From Pictodentalium vernedei (taxonomy: Eukaryota > Mollusca > Scaphopoda > Dentaliida > Dentaliidae), in contig CM062297.1 in assembly GCA_031216915.1 (NCBI GenBank), positions 534,772,971-534,836,970 of the forward strand: DNA of 64,000 bases. Direction: 5' to 3'. A model generated the notes under the pieces. It had not been told where the DNA came from and searched no databases. It saw only the letters and a list, made by a program, of their open reading frames with translations. A program made the position numbers and the translations under genes. Shown here one piece after another: positions 46,278-58,776 of this stretch. Every line of letters starts with the position of its first letter. Positions within the stretch are counted from its first letter, which is position 1.

Positions 46278-49200
46278 ATTTTTATACTGTACCAATGACC
46301 CAGACATAGCTGGTGCTAACTCTTAAAATATAGGGCCAAACACAAATTTTGCCCCCCAATCCCCAAAATTTGCATCTAAAACCAAAGAAAACATGTCCTG
46401 AATGGCCCTCCACACTTCACCTCTACTGAGCATGCGCAGTGTCAAGGACGTTCCGAAATTGGCGCCATTAATCATTCTTAGTTTGGCCCTTCATCAGTTA
46501 ACATCTGACTGATCTTTGTGCTTGTAAATCTCAGTTTAAATGATGCCAGACACATAAATATTAGTGAAATGGTGATTCTAAGGAGGATATAGAAGGAGGA
46601 GAGGAAAAATGTGTGACAGAATATTATCAGGGCTGTAACTTAAAATTTTTTAATGAAATTATGTTAAGTTACCTATTTTCGAGGCAGCAGCCATTTTGTT
46701 GTCATTCTTGTTATTTAGTTACACTGATTTTTCAGAGTTTTCCTCTCTCCCTTTCCTTTAAGTCCCCTCTTGCTATTCTCCCATGCTTTTGGCATAGTTT
46801 CTGTAATTATTATTACTAAAATTTCTTGGGAGTTTTAGCTGAATAACAGAATGAATTCTGTTCTTTTCCCCATGTTTACGTCTTCACCTATGGGTGGTTA
46901 GGCGTTGTGTTCTGCATCTATCATCTGATGTTCTGCAGTTTCTTCCCTGGAAGTCTCTGTTTTGCATCAGATAGTGTATTTTTGGTAACTGATTTCGGGC
47001 CTGGGTGCCTGGAGTCTTATTTTAGTGTTTTTACACTCATTGTTTACATTTACAACAGCCCTCTGTGTGAGGGGGGGATTTCTTGAAAATAATATCTTAA
47101 TGTTAATTTAATCATAACTAGATATATTATTATTGTTCGTAAGTGTTGCATAAATTGTTTAAAATATTTTTAAATTTTTTGTCCACACTTAGGCTTGGGA
47201 TCCATTGGGGCTCAACGTTACTTTTCAGAAACTTGGGCTGTTCTGAAAAAATATTTTTTCAAAATATTTTGATTTCAATTATTTTTTCTATGTTAATGGA
47301 TCATATTATTATTATGTATTTTGATTGTCAGGGGTTGGTGCGAGTACCAGGACTTTGTTTTCTTTTCACATTGAAAGGATTTTGATCTATTGTAATAAGA
47401 GGAAGTCTTCCTCTGACTTTTATAATCATTCTATATGTAGTCAGTGTACTCGCATTAACTCCTGTTCTGTATCTGATGATTTCGATGACAACATGGGAAG
47501 CGTATGTCACGGTATGTTAGTGGGGAATTGGACATTCCGGTCCTTTCCCCGCAGGGTCACTCTACTTTATCAATTTCTATTTCAGACGATCAAGATTAGG
47601 GTGATGTATCTGTGATGTCTTCCAACAGTGTGCCTCCATCGTCACAATTAATGAAGGGCTAGCGGAAAAGTGCTCATGTAAATACGCCAATTGCCTAAGA
47701 GGACCCTAGTAGGTTCGACGGCCTTTGACGTCCGCTAGCTCGCCCGGTGTAGCGTCCATTCATCGAATGGTTCGGCACCCGGATTCATCCGTTGCGGTCT
47801 AGAAGGAGTTTTGGGGTGATGCGAGCACTATAAATCAACGAAATGCACACCCAGTGACGGCGGATTAGAGGGAGAACGGAGGAAGCCTTTTAGTCCGGTT
47901 CATAGCTCGTTCTGGTCCATCCGGACGGCGAGCGAGAGAGGCCCCTCTCTCGTACAACAACATCTGGCCCCAGATGTTGTGGTACAAAATGTTTCGCATT
48001 CGGAGCTAACGTCCGCCGCTCGGGACGCTCCGACATATAGTCAGTACGGAGAGACTGTCAATAAGGCTTCCTCATTCTCATGGTAGCGCACACGACTGCT
48101 CTTGGCTATGTGACCTCGGATATCCAGTCAGCTTCGCCAGTCAGAGAATCATCGGCGACCAGGTCACACCATCCGGTAGCCAGGGACACGAGGCCTGCAG
48201 ACTCCGGACATTCGCATAGGAAAGTGTGCGGGAGTCAACGTACACGGAGCTTCCGTCGGCAATGCATCGTAAGACCGCTACTGTACAGGCCTCGGGGACG
48301 GACGTGCTATCCTAAATAGCACAGCTTATCGCAGCATCCCAGCAACAACTGAATCTGTCGCATTATGTTTTATCTGACGATGCTGGGTCGGGACGCTCCG
48401 CGGAAGCGGGTACGGACGTCTGAAAATTTCATCCGGTCCGACGGGATACCAAAAGGGATTCGGAGGATTTCGAGCTTTCCCTTTCGGAACAACATATGCT
48501 GTTGTGTATGTCATCTGACTTGATCTTCTACAGGTTCTTTCGTCGGACCAGAATGCTGCGATGCCGGATAACAAACTGATAGCGTCGGTGGACTTAGAAA
48601 TTTTTGGTTCGGTTCAGGGACATCGTTCCTCAGTTCCGACATAGTCCAATAATGTCACACAAACTTTCGAATTATTGAACGACGCTATATATTTATTATT
48701 ATATGCTTGCTATTACCAAACATTTCTGGTTTCTTGTTCGCAAAGTTACGGAGATGTCTTTCAAAAGTGTGCCTCTGTCGTCATAGTTAATGAAGAGCTA
48801 GCGGCAATAAGTGCGCATGGAATATGTCTATCGCCTAAGAGGTCCCTTGTAGGATCGACGGAGTGACATTCGCTAGCTCACCCGGTGTAGTGTACTTTCA
48901 TCGAATGGTTCAGCTGCCGGGTTCGTCCGTTGCGGTCTAGGAAGGAGATTTGGGTGATGCGAGCACTATAATTACTTTAGTACTCACCCAGTGACGGCGG
49001 ATTGAGGACAGATCGGAGGAAGCCTGTTAGTCCGGTTCCTGGCTTGTCCAGGTCCGTCCAGGCTGTGAGCGAGAGAGGTCCCTCTCTCGTCCAACAACAT
49101 AGGGGACCGCATGTTGTGGTTCAGATATTTTACATTCGGAGCATATGTCCGTCGCTCGAGACGCTCCGTTATATTGACAGTCCGAGAGACTTGTCGATAA

Positions 49201-52200
49201 TGCTTCCTCATCCTCACAGCAGTGCACACGACCGCACATTGGCTACGTGACCTCGAGTATCCGATCAGTTTCGTCATTCAGTGATTCCACGGCGAACAGG
49301 TCACGCCATCCGGTAGCCAAGGGACACAAGGCCTATACACTCCGTTCGCTCGCATATTAGTAGTATGCACGGGGTAACGATCACGGAGCTTCCAGCGGCA
49401 ATGCATCGTAGGACCGCTTCTCCACAGGCCTCAGTGACGGACGTGCTATCTGAGTTAGCACAGTTTTTTCGCAGCATCCCAGCAATCGACAGTTTCTTGG
49501 TCGAATCAGGAATTATCCGACGGCGCTGGGTCGGTGCGGTCCGCGGTTGCATCAGGTACGGACGACCGATCGCTTTATAGGGTCCGACAGGATGGCGAAA
49601 GGGATTCGAAAGATTTCGAGTTTTCCCTTTCGTAGCATCGGAAGCTGCCATACATATCTTCCGGCATTATCTTCCAGTAATTGTTATTTCGGACTACATT
49701 GCTGCGATGTTGGATAAGAGACTTATAGCGTCATTGGACACGGAATTTTGGATCGGTTCAGGGACATTGTCCCTGACTTACTGACACAGTCCAATAATGT
49801 CATTAGAACATGTGTATTATTTATCGACGCTATATATATATAAGCCTGCTACCAAGCATGATAGTTTAGTTTCTTGTCCGCAATGCTCATTTCTGCCTTT
49901 TATCATTTATACGAATAATTTATTTTGGCAGAACAGGGCATACCGAGAGTTCATATGCGTCTCGACGGCGTGGTTAAAGACTGGAAATAATCTTTTTCGC
50001 CCTCTATGTCTTTTCCAACCACAATGTTGGAAACGACAATGATGTCTAATAGACTTAACTTAGACGCTTTATCATACGTAATCCACCTTACTGAGGCGTT
50101 ATCATTACGCCTTCAAGAGAAAGAATTCCGGGATATGATCCTCAATGTGATTTCTTTTGAGGGCAGTAGTTTGTTCACGTATAACTCCGCTCTTCAGTGG
50201 CTGCTTGGAGTTGGTTAGACATGACGCAGCCCTAGCTACATCCACGCGCGTGGATAGTAAGGTGAAGAACTCTCTCAGAGTCGCTTTGTTCTCGGAGAAG
50301 CTTCTCTTCGACGGCAACTTTTCAGCAATCCATGAATTGCTCGATTTACACGTTCTCTTGTCTATCTAGTGTAGCAAGAGATTCAGACTGGGGCAAACAT
50401 TCGGTGGTTGACTCAGAGAGTGCCACTGCAGTTGCCGGATCCGAGTTTTATAATTATGACGGTTGCCAGTCAACAGGTTGGGATATAATATTGATCCCAA
50501 CGGATTTGAAGTGCCAGGGTCTTTGGGTTCCGCAGTCTCTAAGCAAGCACTTATCTTCCATGGAATAATGTTTTTTTTAGGCTTGCTTTATGTCATTGGA
50601 TGAACATTATTCAGAAACGCATGTCCAAATCCTGTCCGTTAATTCGACAGTAGTGGCGTATCTCCGGAACCAGGGAGGCACTCATTCGTTTCCGTTATTC
50701 AATTTAATGGAAAGAATCCTTCCGTTTGTTATAGTACACCAAGTTCTGCTTCGGTCCGTCATATTCCGGGTCGTCTGATTGTATTACCGGACTCCCGTTC
50801 ACTTATGGGTCGCTTGTTGCCGTCAGAATGGACTCTCAACAAACAAGTATTCAATCAGATTTTCTATCAATGGGAGCGCCCAATGATAATTTATTTACGA
50901 CACAACTTGCTTGTCAATTGCAGACGTATGTGTTTGCTTGTCCGGATCTCTGAGCTTATGTTGTTAACGCTCTATTGATCTAATAGGACGGAATGATAGG
51001 ATATGCGATCCTCCTGCACTGTTGTTTCAGCAAGTATTGCTAAGATAAACAACCACAATACATTTCTGTTGATAGCATCTCTGTCTTCACAGAGACCGTG
51101 GGTAAATTTACTCTGATGTCTACTGTGGGACTTAACGCGAAATCTTCCTCCATGAGAGGATCTTTTTTCGCTGGGTAAAATTGTGTCATCTTTATCACAA
51201 CCCGCAAGGTCTCAACCTTCACGTATTCCGTTGTGTGGTCCTTATTGCATTGTAAGCATTGTACTGGACGAGCTTTGGATGCGATTTCTTACTATAGGAG
51301 AACCTCTTCTTCGCTATACTATGCGGCTAAAGTGGAGGCTCTTCCGCCGTTGGTGTAGGGATCACTTTGTTGATATTGTTGATTCCTCCATACTAGTCAT
51401 TGCAACTTTTTAGTATACTTGTTTGACAAGATCTACTGCAGCCTGTTATTATTAAGGTTATAGGTTTATGTTACCTCATACCTATGCACTCTATGATAGT
51501 TTACAATTGAGTCTTATGTCTCTTTATCTAAGTCAGTTAGTAACTTTTCGATAAATAGACTTAGAATCATTAGATTAAATTCCTATACGGAATTTAACTT
51601 CGGTTCTTATTTAGCTAAGTAATCATTTGAGCCTCTGGAAACAGTAGTTTTCAAATTCTGACCTTTTAGACAGTAATTCTGTTGGCTTCTCTTTTACTGA
51701 AGAGTCAGTGAGTTTCATGCACTATCGGTGGATGATTTTCACTTTCGTAGTTTCGGAATCACTACTTCCTTTACGATTTAGGATGGATTTTCGCATAAAA
51801 GTCAGGCTCCTAATTAATATCCGGAACCTATTGTTATTAAGGTCCTTCCGTCTTCGTACGGGCATAGGCCTTTACTCTGTCCGGTTAGAGTTTATGTATT
51901 TATAAACAGATATCTGTTTATTACTACGGGCGTAAGCTTGTTCTGTCTTTGATGCCTAATAGAAGGACGTTACGCTCCATTCTATTGCTAATGGATTCAA
52001 TTAACTATCGATACTGCTTATGGTATATCATTGACTCAGCAGTTGTGTTTGAGATTTCGGCTCATGAAGTAAGAGTTCTTCTACATCTTGGGCTTACATT
52101 AATAGTGTCGCTATTATAGATTTTTGAAGGCTGCTCATTGCGCTCAGCCATCCACATTCATGAATTTTTATCTCAGAAATATCGAGTCCATTTCTGGAGG

Positions 52201-53235
52201 CCTCTATTGTTAGGTCTATTATCTACTGCTCAGAATGTCATTCACTTAACAGTTGCTACTATAGCTAGGTAGGCTGTCTGTTTCGGCAATGACTCCGTTC
52301 TGCTGCCTTCTTCGCTCTGGGCTATTTGACCCAGGACAAGAAAAAGGGGGGGGGGGGGGGGGGGGGAGGGTGTTCCCTTGGGTCACCTGTTTTACTATGA
52401 AAACAAGGGGATACCTCCTCCGGAGTTAGTAATTCTGAGCTGTTATTGGGATGGTTGTTTAGTGAGAAGTTTATGTTTTAAAAATTCATTTAGGTCTTAG
52501 TTTTTAAAGTATAGCTTTTGAATATAGCACGTGTCAACGGACATTATTATACAATCCTCAGACACTTTTAAGGAGTATAAAGAGTCTCTATTCTCTAGAC
52601 TTACTTTATTTATTGGCTTACTTTAAAAATTATTAGTATAAGGATTATACTAGATATTAATAGAGTACATGGATGTATGATGCTCAATTTTGGAAGGTGT
52701 TGTATCTTTCTAATTTATCATAAATAAGAAAGATACATGTAAGGCCTAACACTTCTTTTTCCCTAGAGGGGATGACTCTATTTTATGTAATTGAGCGTAT
52801 TCCATCTTGCTCTATGTCCTTGGCCCTCCAACCTTTTTACTATTCAGCTATGTCTGGGTCATTGGTACAGTATAAAAATGTTAAAAAATTTATAGTAATT
52901 TATATATTTTTTATACTTACCAATGACCCAGACAGGGATGGCCCTCCCAAGAGTTGGGAACTCTTACCTCCCCGCTGAGTACATAGCGCTTACCAGGCAC
53001 TGGTTATAAGAATGATTAATGGCGCCAATTTCGGAACGTCCTTGACACTGCGCATGCGCAGTAGGGGTGAAGTGTGGAGGGCCATTCAGGACATGTTTTC
53101 TTTGGTTTTAGATGCAAATTTTGGGAATTGGGGGGCAAAATTTGTGTTTGGCCCTATATTTTAAGAGTTAGCACCAGCTATGTCTGGGTCATTGGTAAGT
53201 ATAAAAAATATATAAATTACTATAAATTTTTTAAC
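46278..53235 (+). mobile_element. DIRS-type retroelement copy D inserted in copy C
   Basis: 6958 bp, with terminal repeats 46278-46490 and 53010-53235 of the same subfamily as A and B. They match each other at all but about three of ~200 bases, yet the interior (gag about 47370-50340, RT/RNase H about 50380-51290, recombinase about 51250-52255) is heavily broken with dozens of changes. Part of gag is tandemly duplicated (about 47620-48690 and 48760-49850). The internal complementary region is at 52851-52937. Confidence 0.82.
53049..53060. promoter_or_regulatory. NRF1-type palindrome in DIRS D right repeat
   Basis: TGCGCATGCGCA kept perfectly in an element whose coding region is ruined. The left repeat has a one-base variant near 46430. 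Confidence 0.45.
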
Positions 53236-56023
53236 TTCTCTTGGCCTTTGCCTCTGCTAGAAGAGTCAGTGAACTTCATGCTTTATCTTTGATGAATCTC
53301 ACTACCGTAGTGTGGGCGGTACCATTACCCTCATGGGCAGTACCATTACCCTCACTACGGAAGTGGGGTTTTTTGGCTAAGAATCAGATTCCAGACAAGT
53401 GGCCGGAGCCTATTGTCAATAAGGGTCTACCATCCTCCAATAATCGTAGACCTTTGCTGTGTCCAGTCAGGGCTATGTGCATTTATAAACATTGATCAGA
53501 TTTTGTTAGAAAAGGAAGAAAACATTTCTTTCATTGATTCCTAACAGAAAGGATATTTCTGTTCATGGATTCAGATGGCAATACGCATTGCCTATGAAAA
53601 TCTATCTTCGGATCAACGTTCAGTTAATAAGATATCAGTGCACGATCCACTTCTTGGGCTTATTCCAACAGTATAGCCATTATTGATCTCATGAAGGCTG
53701 CATACTTGGCACAGCCCTCTTCATTTACCAGGTTTTACCTGAGAAATTTAGAGTCCATTTCCGGTGACCTTAGATCTTTGGGTCCTCTTTCTGTTGCTCA
53801 GAATATCATCCATTCATGGTTACATCTATAGGTATTTAGGCAGTCCGTTCCAGCATTGACGCTGTTCCGCTGCCCTCTTCATCTGAGGATATTTACCTCA
53901 GAACAAGGGGAAAGGGAGGGGATGGTTTTTTCCCTTATGATCATCTGGCTTTATAGTGAAAAGCAAGGGAAGACCTCCTCAGGTGTCAGTAGTCCTGAGT
54001 CGGTGCTGGGATGGTTTTAATGTGTAGCTCGGTGTGAAGCAATAACTATGTCTCATTTATGTACGGTTTTTTAAGTGTAGCTCACTGTGAAGCATTTGTA
54101 TATGTCACGTGTCAAATGGGCGTTAATATACAATCCTCGGACATTTTTAAATGAGTATAAAGAGTCTCATTCTCTGAACTATCTTTATATATCGGTTTTC
54201 CTTCACCGAATTAGCATAATGGGTTATTCTGGCATTAAATGAAGAAATTATATATTATGTAATACTCAATTACATTGTTGGTGTTATGCCTTTCTCTTTT
54301 CTTGTAAAGGAGAAAGACATATATAATTCCTATCTTCTTCTATTCTCCTGTAGGAGCTATCCTTTACTGATGTAATTGAGAGATTTTCCTTTAAGTCCTA
54401 GGCCCTCCAGCCTTTTTACGATTCAGCTAGTCTGGGCCATTGGTTATTAGTATAAAAATATGATAAATTTAAAGTAATTTGTATATTTTTTATACTTACT
54501 AATGGCCCAGATGGGTATGGCCCTCCCATGAGTGGGCATTCATATCTCCCCTCTGTTTATAACATTTAACAGGCAATATGTAGAAAGAATGATGGTTGGT
54601 GCCAATTTCGGTACCTTCCTGGATACTGTGCATGCGCAGATCTCAAAAGTATGGAGCACCAGATAGGACTTGATTTTTAGCTCAACTTTGACGAAGTCAA
54701 ATTTGAGCTATTGTCATGGCCCGTCGTCCGTCTGTCCGTCCGTCCGTCTGTCCGTCTGTCCGTACGTCAACAATTGGCTATGGCTCGGGCTAGAGGTCGT
54801 ATTTATGAACCGATCTTTACGAAACTTCTTGTGTACCTTTGTTATGACCCTGGGACGGGAACGAGTGTTTTTAGGTGTGGTCCGAAATTCAAGATGGCTG
54901 CCAGCGGCCATTTTGTACCGATGATTCAAAAATCAGTTTTTTGTACAGAACTTCTGTATGAAAGTTCTGATTTGAATAAAGTTTTGTATAAATGTTTAGT
55001 ACCATGGGATGCATCACATATAATACGGGTTTTTTTCTACTGCGTAAATTGTGCAAATTAGACTAACTTTGATTTATTTAGTGTTACTTTCAGAGCTGTA
55101 AGTGCCAAGCTGCTATGGCTCGGGCTAGAGGCCGTATTTATGAACCGATCTTTACGAAACTTCTTGGGTATCTTTGTTATGACTGTGGGACGAGAACGAG
55201 TGTTTTTGGGTGCGGTCCGAAATTCAAGATGGCTGCCAGCTGCCATTTTGTACCGACTATGCAGAAATCTGTTTTTTGTACAGAACTTCCATATGAAAGC
55301 TTTGATTTGAATAATTTTTTGTATGAATGTTTAGTACCATGGGATACATCACATATAATACGGGTTTTTTTCTCGTGCGTAAATTATGCAAATTAGACTA
55401 ACTTTGATGTTTTTTGGTGTTACTTTCAGCACTGTAAGTGCAAATGCCAATACGGCTCGGGCTAGAGGCCGTATTTATGAACCGATCTTTACGAAACTTC
55501 TTGGGTACCTTTGTTATCACCGTGGGACGAGAACGAGTGTTTTGGGGTCCGGTCCAAAATTCAAGATGGCCGATGACAGCCATTTTGTACGAAATTTGGT
55601 GCAATCAGATTTTTGCACAGAACTTCCATATGAAAGCGCTGATTTGAATAATTTTTTGTGTGAATGTTTAGTACCATGGGATACATCACATATAATACGG
55701 GTTTTTTTCTCGTGCAGAAATTATGCAAATTAGATGAACTTTGATTTTTTCAGTGCTGCTTACACACAGTAAGTACACATGTCAATACGGCTCGGGCTAG
55801 AGTCTGTATTTATGAACCGATCTTCACGAAACATCTTGGGTACCTTTGTTATCACCTTGGGACGAGAACGAGTGTTTCTGGGTGCAGTCCAAAATTCAAG
55901 ATGGCTGCCAGTGGCCATTTTGTATCGAAATTAGGTCTAATCAGTTTTTTGTACACAACTTCTATATGGCTCAGGCTAGATGCCGTATTTATGAACCGAT
56001 CTTTACGAAACTTCATGGGTACC

Positions 56024-56802
56024 CAGGCTTGGCAATTTCAGGAGAGCGATTTTTTAGCTCTCCTTACTGCCCTCCTGAAAGAATTAAGGAGAGCGAAAAA
56101 TTGCCCTCCTAAATATTTTGGTCTGGGATGATTGAGATTACATGTATTATGCTCACATTAAATTTTTGTTGTAAAGCAAAAATGTAATTTAACTTCGAAG
56201 TCACATAACATCACGTAATTTCATTTTGAAAGTGGTTTAGTGGTAAAAGGTAATGGCTGCAACCATACCCAAACACAGTTGCAATCATTTGAAGCAAAAT
56301 GGGTCTCAGCAATATTTTTTTTTTTCTGTCAGTTTCAAGTTCAACAACTGTTTGAGGGGTAATTATTCAAGGAATATTGTCACTATAATATACTACCATT
56401 ACTACTATCCTGTCACTTGAAGCACTTGCACCAGGATGTGACTGTAGATTCAAGCAGACCTGTTGTCCAAGAAAGTCATACGCCTACCACTACCACCTTC
56501 AACCCCCTTTGGGGGGTTGAAGGTGGTAGTGGTAGGCGTATGACTTTCTTGGACAACAGGTCTGGGTACACACACAGGTCTTGTCAAGTGTGTGTTCGGT
56601 TGTTGAGTGAGACATCTAGATGTCTAAGAGATTTCGCTTTACCTTAGTAAAGTTAATAAAATCACTGATGTAGTCTGTTGGTTTCCGTTTCAATGTGTTC
56701 TTTCTACTGGATACTTAAAATGCTGTGTAAAGCTAATTGCTCTCCTAAGTTGATTGAGGAGAGCGATTTTTTGCCCTCCTGCATTTTTCAGAATGCCAGG
56801 CC
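56024..56802. mobile_element. hAT-like non-autonomous element with central hairpin
   Basis: An 8-bp target duplication TGGGTACC (56016-56023 and 56803-56810) brackets a 779-bp insert; other H1 units have TGGGTACC once. The ends are inverted (CAGGCTTGGCAATTTC and GGCCTGGCATTCTG inward), hAT-like. Beneath the ends lie GGAGAGCGATTTTT and GCCCTCCT motifs in mirrored order. No transposase is present. A perfect 53-bp hairpin is near the centre. Confidence 0.72.
56455..56564. repeat. Perfect 53-bp inverted repeat, 4-base loop
   Basis: Arms 56455-56507 and 56512-56564 are exact complements; loop TTTG. The arm starts CAGACCTGTTGTCCAAGAAA and ends CACCTTCAACCCCC, a more GC-rich composition than its surroundings. 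Confidence 0.9.
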
Positions 56803-58027
56803 TGGGTACCTTTGTTATTACCGTGGGATGAGAATTTCAAGATGGCCACCAGCAGCCATTTTGTACCAAAATTAGTGCAATCAGTCTTTTGTACAGAACT
56901 TCTGTATGAAAGTTCTGATTTGAATAAATTTTTGTATGAATGTTTAGTAACATGGAATACATCACATATAGTACAGGTTTTTTTCTCGTGCAGAAATTAT
57001 GCAAATTAGATGAACTTGGATTTATTCAGTGCTACTTATACTCTGTAAGTGCACATGTCAATACGGCTCGGGCTAGAGGCTGTATTTATCAACCGATCTT
57101 CACAAAACTTCTTGGGTACCTTTGTTATCACCTTGGGACGAGAACGAGTGTTTCTGGGTGTGGTCCAAAATTCAAGATGGCTGCCAGTGGCCATTTTGTA
57201 CCGAAATCAGGTCCAATCAGTTTTTTGTCACAACTTCTACACAGCTCATATTTGTGAACTGATCTTCACGAAACTTCTTGGGTACCTTTGTTTTCACCTT
57301 GGGACAGGAATGAGTGTGTTTTGGGGTGCCTTTGTTATCACTGTGCTATGAGAACAAATATTTTGGGGTTCAGTCAGACCCACTCTGGGACTCCAAAGAT
57401 TTTTTTCTAGTTTAGCATCTGTCAGACCCACTCTGGGACTCAGATTTCTTTTCTAGTTTAGCATCTGACTGTCACCCACCTTTACAATACTTTACCTATA
57501 CATTTGTTACAGGCAACGCTCAGTATTTATGTACAGACCGTTACAATACTTTATATGTACCTTTGTTATCAGGTCATTACCTAGATGTTTGTCATTGCTG
57601 TGTCACATACTATACATGTACATGTCTTTGTCTTGACAAGTTGAGCTACAGTGTCATTGACACTTTCATTTTCTAGTTTAGCATCTGACTGTCACCCACC
57701 TTTACAATACTTTACCTATACATTTGTTACAGGCAACGCTCAGTATTTATGTACAGACCGTTACAATACTTTATATGTACCTTTGTTATCAGGTCATTAC
57801 CTAGATGTTTGTCATTGCTGTGTCACATGCTATACATGTACATGTCTTTGTCTTGACAAGTTGAGCTACAGTGTCATTGACACTTTCATTTTGGTTTTGC
57901 ATGCAAATTTTGGGGATTGGGGGGGTCAAAATTTGTGTTTGGCCCTGGATTAATTTTTGAGTTAGCACCAGCTAATCTGGGCCATTGGTAAGTATAAAAA
58001 ATACACAAATTACTTAAAATTTATCAT

Positions 58028-58179
58028 TTTCAGGACTGTTTTGTGGATAAGCAACAAAAAAAAGCCTCCCACCCTCATCCTAAACTTGAGGGGGAAAATT
58101 GCCTGAGAACCCTGAGTTTTTTTTTAATTGGCCTCATGTTAAAAGTGGTAAAGTTAGAAGAATGTTTGTTTAAATGAAG
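58028..58179. other. Short stretch between DIRS C and LINE
   Basis: SGSM3 intron or unrecognised LINE edge. Nothing identifiable. Confidence 0.4.
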
Positions 58180-58745
58180 AATGATACAGAATTATTATAT
58201 ACCTGTGTACCAGTTGACACTCATCTATGATACCATCACTCAGGCACTAGATGATAATAAAGAAATACAATTTGTCTTTGCCAGTATTAGTAAGGCATTC
58301 GATAAGGTCTGGCACAAAGGTTTGTTGATCAAATTGAAAAAGATAGGCATTACTGGCTCTTTGCTTTCATGGTTCAAATCTTACCTCGATTAAAGGGAGC
58401 GCGGTGGCTCAGTAGGTAGATGTGCAGGCTGCAAACCGAGAGGTCCTCGGTTCGACTCCCACCTGCGGCAACCGCATTGTGTCCTTGGGCAAGACACTTC
58501 ATCTCCATTGCCCGCGTGGGAGCACGATGACGCCGTGTACTAAGGCGTACTGCACGTCGATGGTACACATGTCTTCAACCAATCTAACCCTGCCTGTGCT
58601 GCAGTGCGGAGTTACGATGTTGGGGAGCTGGCAGCTGCTCGTCGTTGCTCGGTGGTTCTCTCCGGGTACTCCGGCTTCCTCCACCCGTAAAACTGTCACG
58701 GTCATGATTAGCCATTGTGCATAAATATGTGACCTTAAACATATA

Positions 58746-58776
<31 letters not shown>

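Larger units (their letters stand above)
45800..53826 (+). pseudogene. DIRS copy C recombinase relic, split by DIRS copy D
   Basis: The N-terminal part is at 45800-46277 (LNYEAKWRVFYRWCKDQSID, PITIRGYRSMLSDTYTHHDN). The C-terminal part resumes at 53236 right after copy D (ARRVSELHAL) and ends near 53826. Alignment with copy B across the gap shows D entered at a T-run. Broken. Confidence 0.8.
54679..57890 (+). mobile_element. Helentron-like element H1d in the right repeat of DIRS C
   Basis: The 5' hairpin AGCTCAACTTTGACGAAGTC and CGTCCGTCTG tract lead into four ~335-bp units (CGGCTCGGGCTAGAGG spacing 334-338) and shorter ~182-bp ones. The terminal ~220 bp, including the 3' hairpin, occurs twice in tandem (ending 57670 and 57890). 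DIRS C sequence resumes as TTGGTTTTGCATGC. It is split by a hAT-like element. Confidence 0.75.
31391..58027 (+). mobile_element. DIRS-type retroelement copy C with nested insertions
   Basis: The left terminal repeat (31391-31600) starts ATTTTTATAC...CCAATGGCCCAGAC. The right one is split: 54590-54678 and 57891-58027, ending TTTATCAT. Parts in order are leader, gag (41885-43930), RT/RNase H (44011-45640), recombinase (45800-46277 and 53236-53826), 3' part with internal complementary region (54436-54511), and right repeat. Inserted are H1c (holding DIRS B), DIRS D and H1d (holding a hAT-like element). Removing these leaves about 7.1 kb. The terminal repeats differ by several percent, so it is older than B. 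It is broken, with roughly ten to twenty changes. Confidence 0.8.

Noticed and set aside
54711-55733. Recurrent 110-116-residue open frames ending FFSCRNYAN in the H1 units
   Set aside because: They are tied to the ~335-bp repeat, several other frames including the opposite strand are also open, and no domain is recognisable. They reflect low stop density in a satellite, not a protein family.
58396-58470. Possible tRNA gene
   Set aside because: Has A and B boxes but is followed by a SINE body and tail and flanked by a target duplication, so it is a SINE head.
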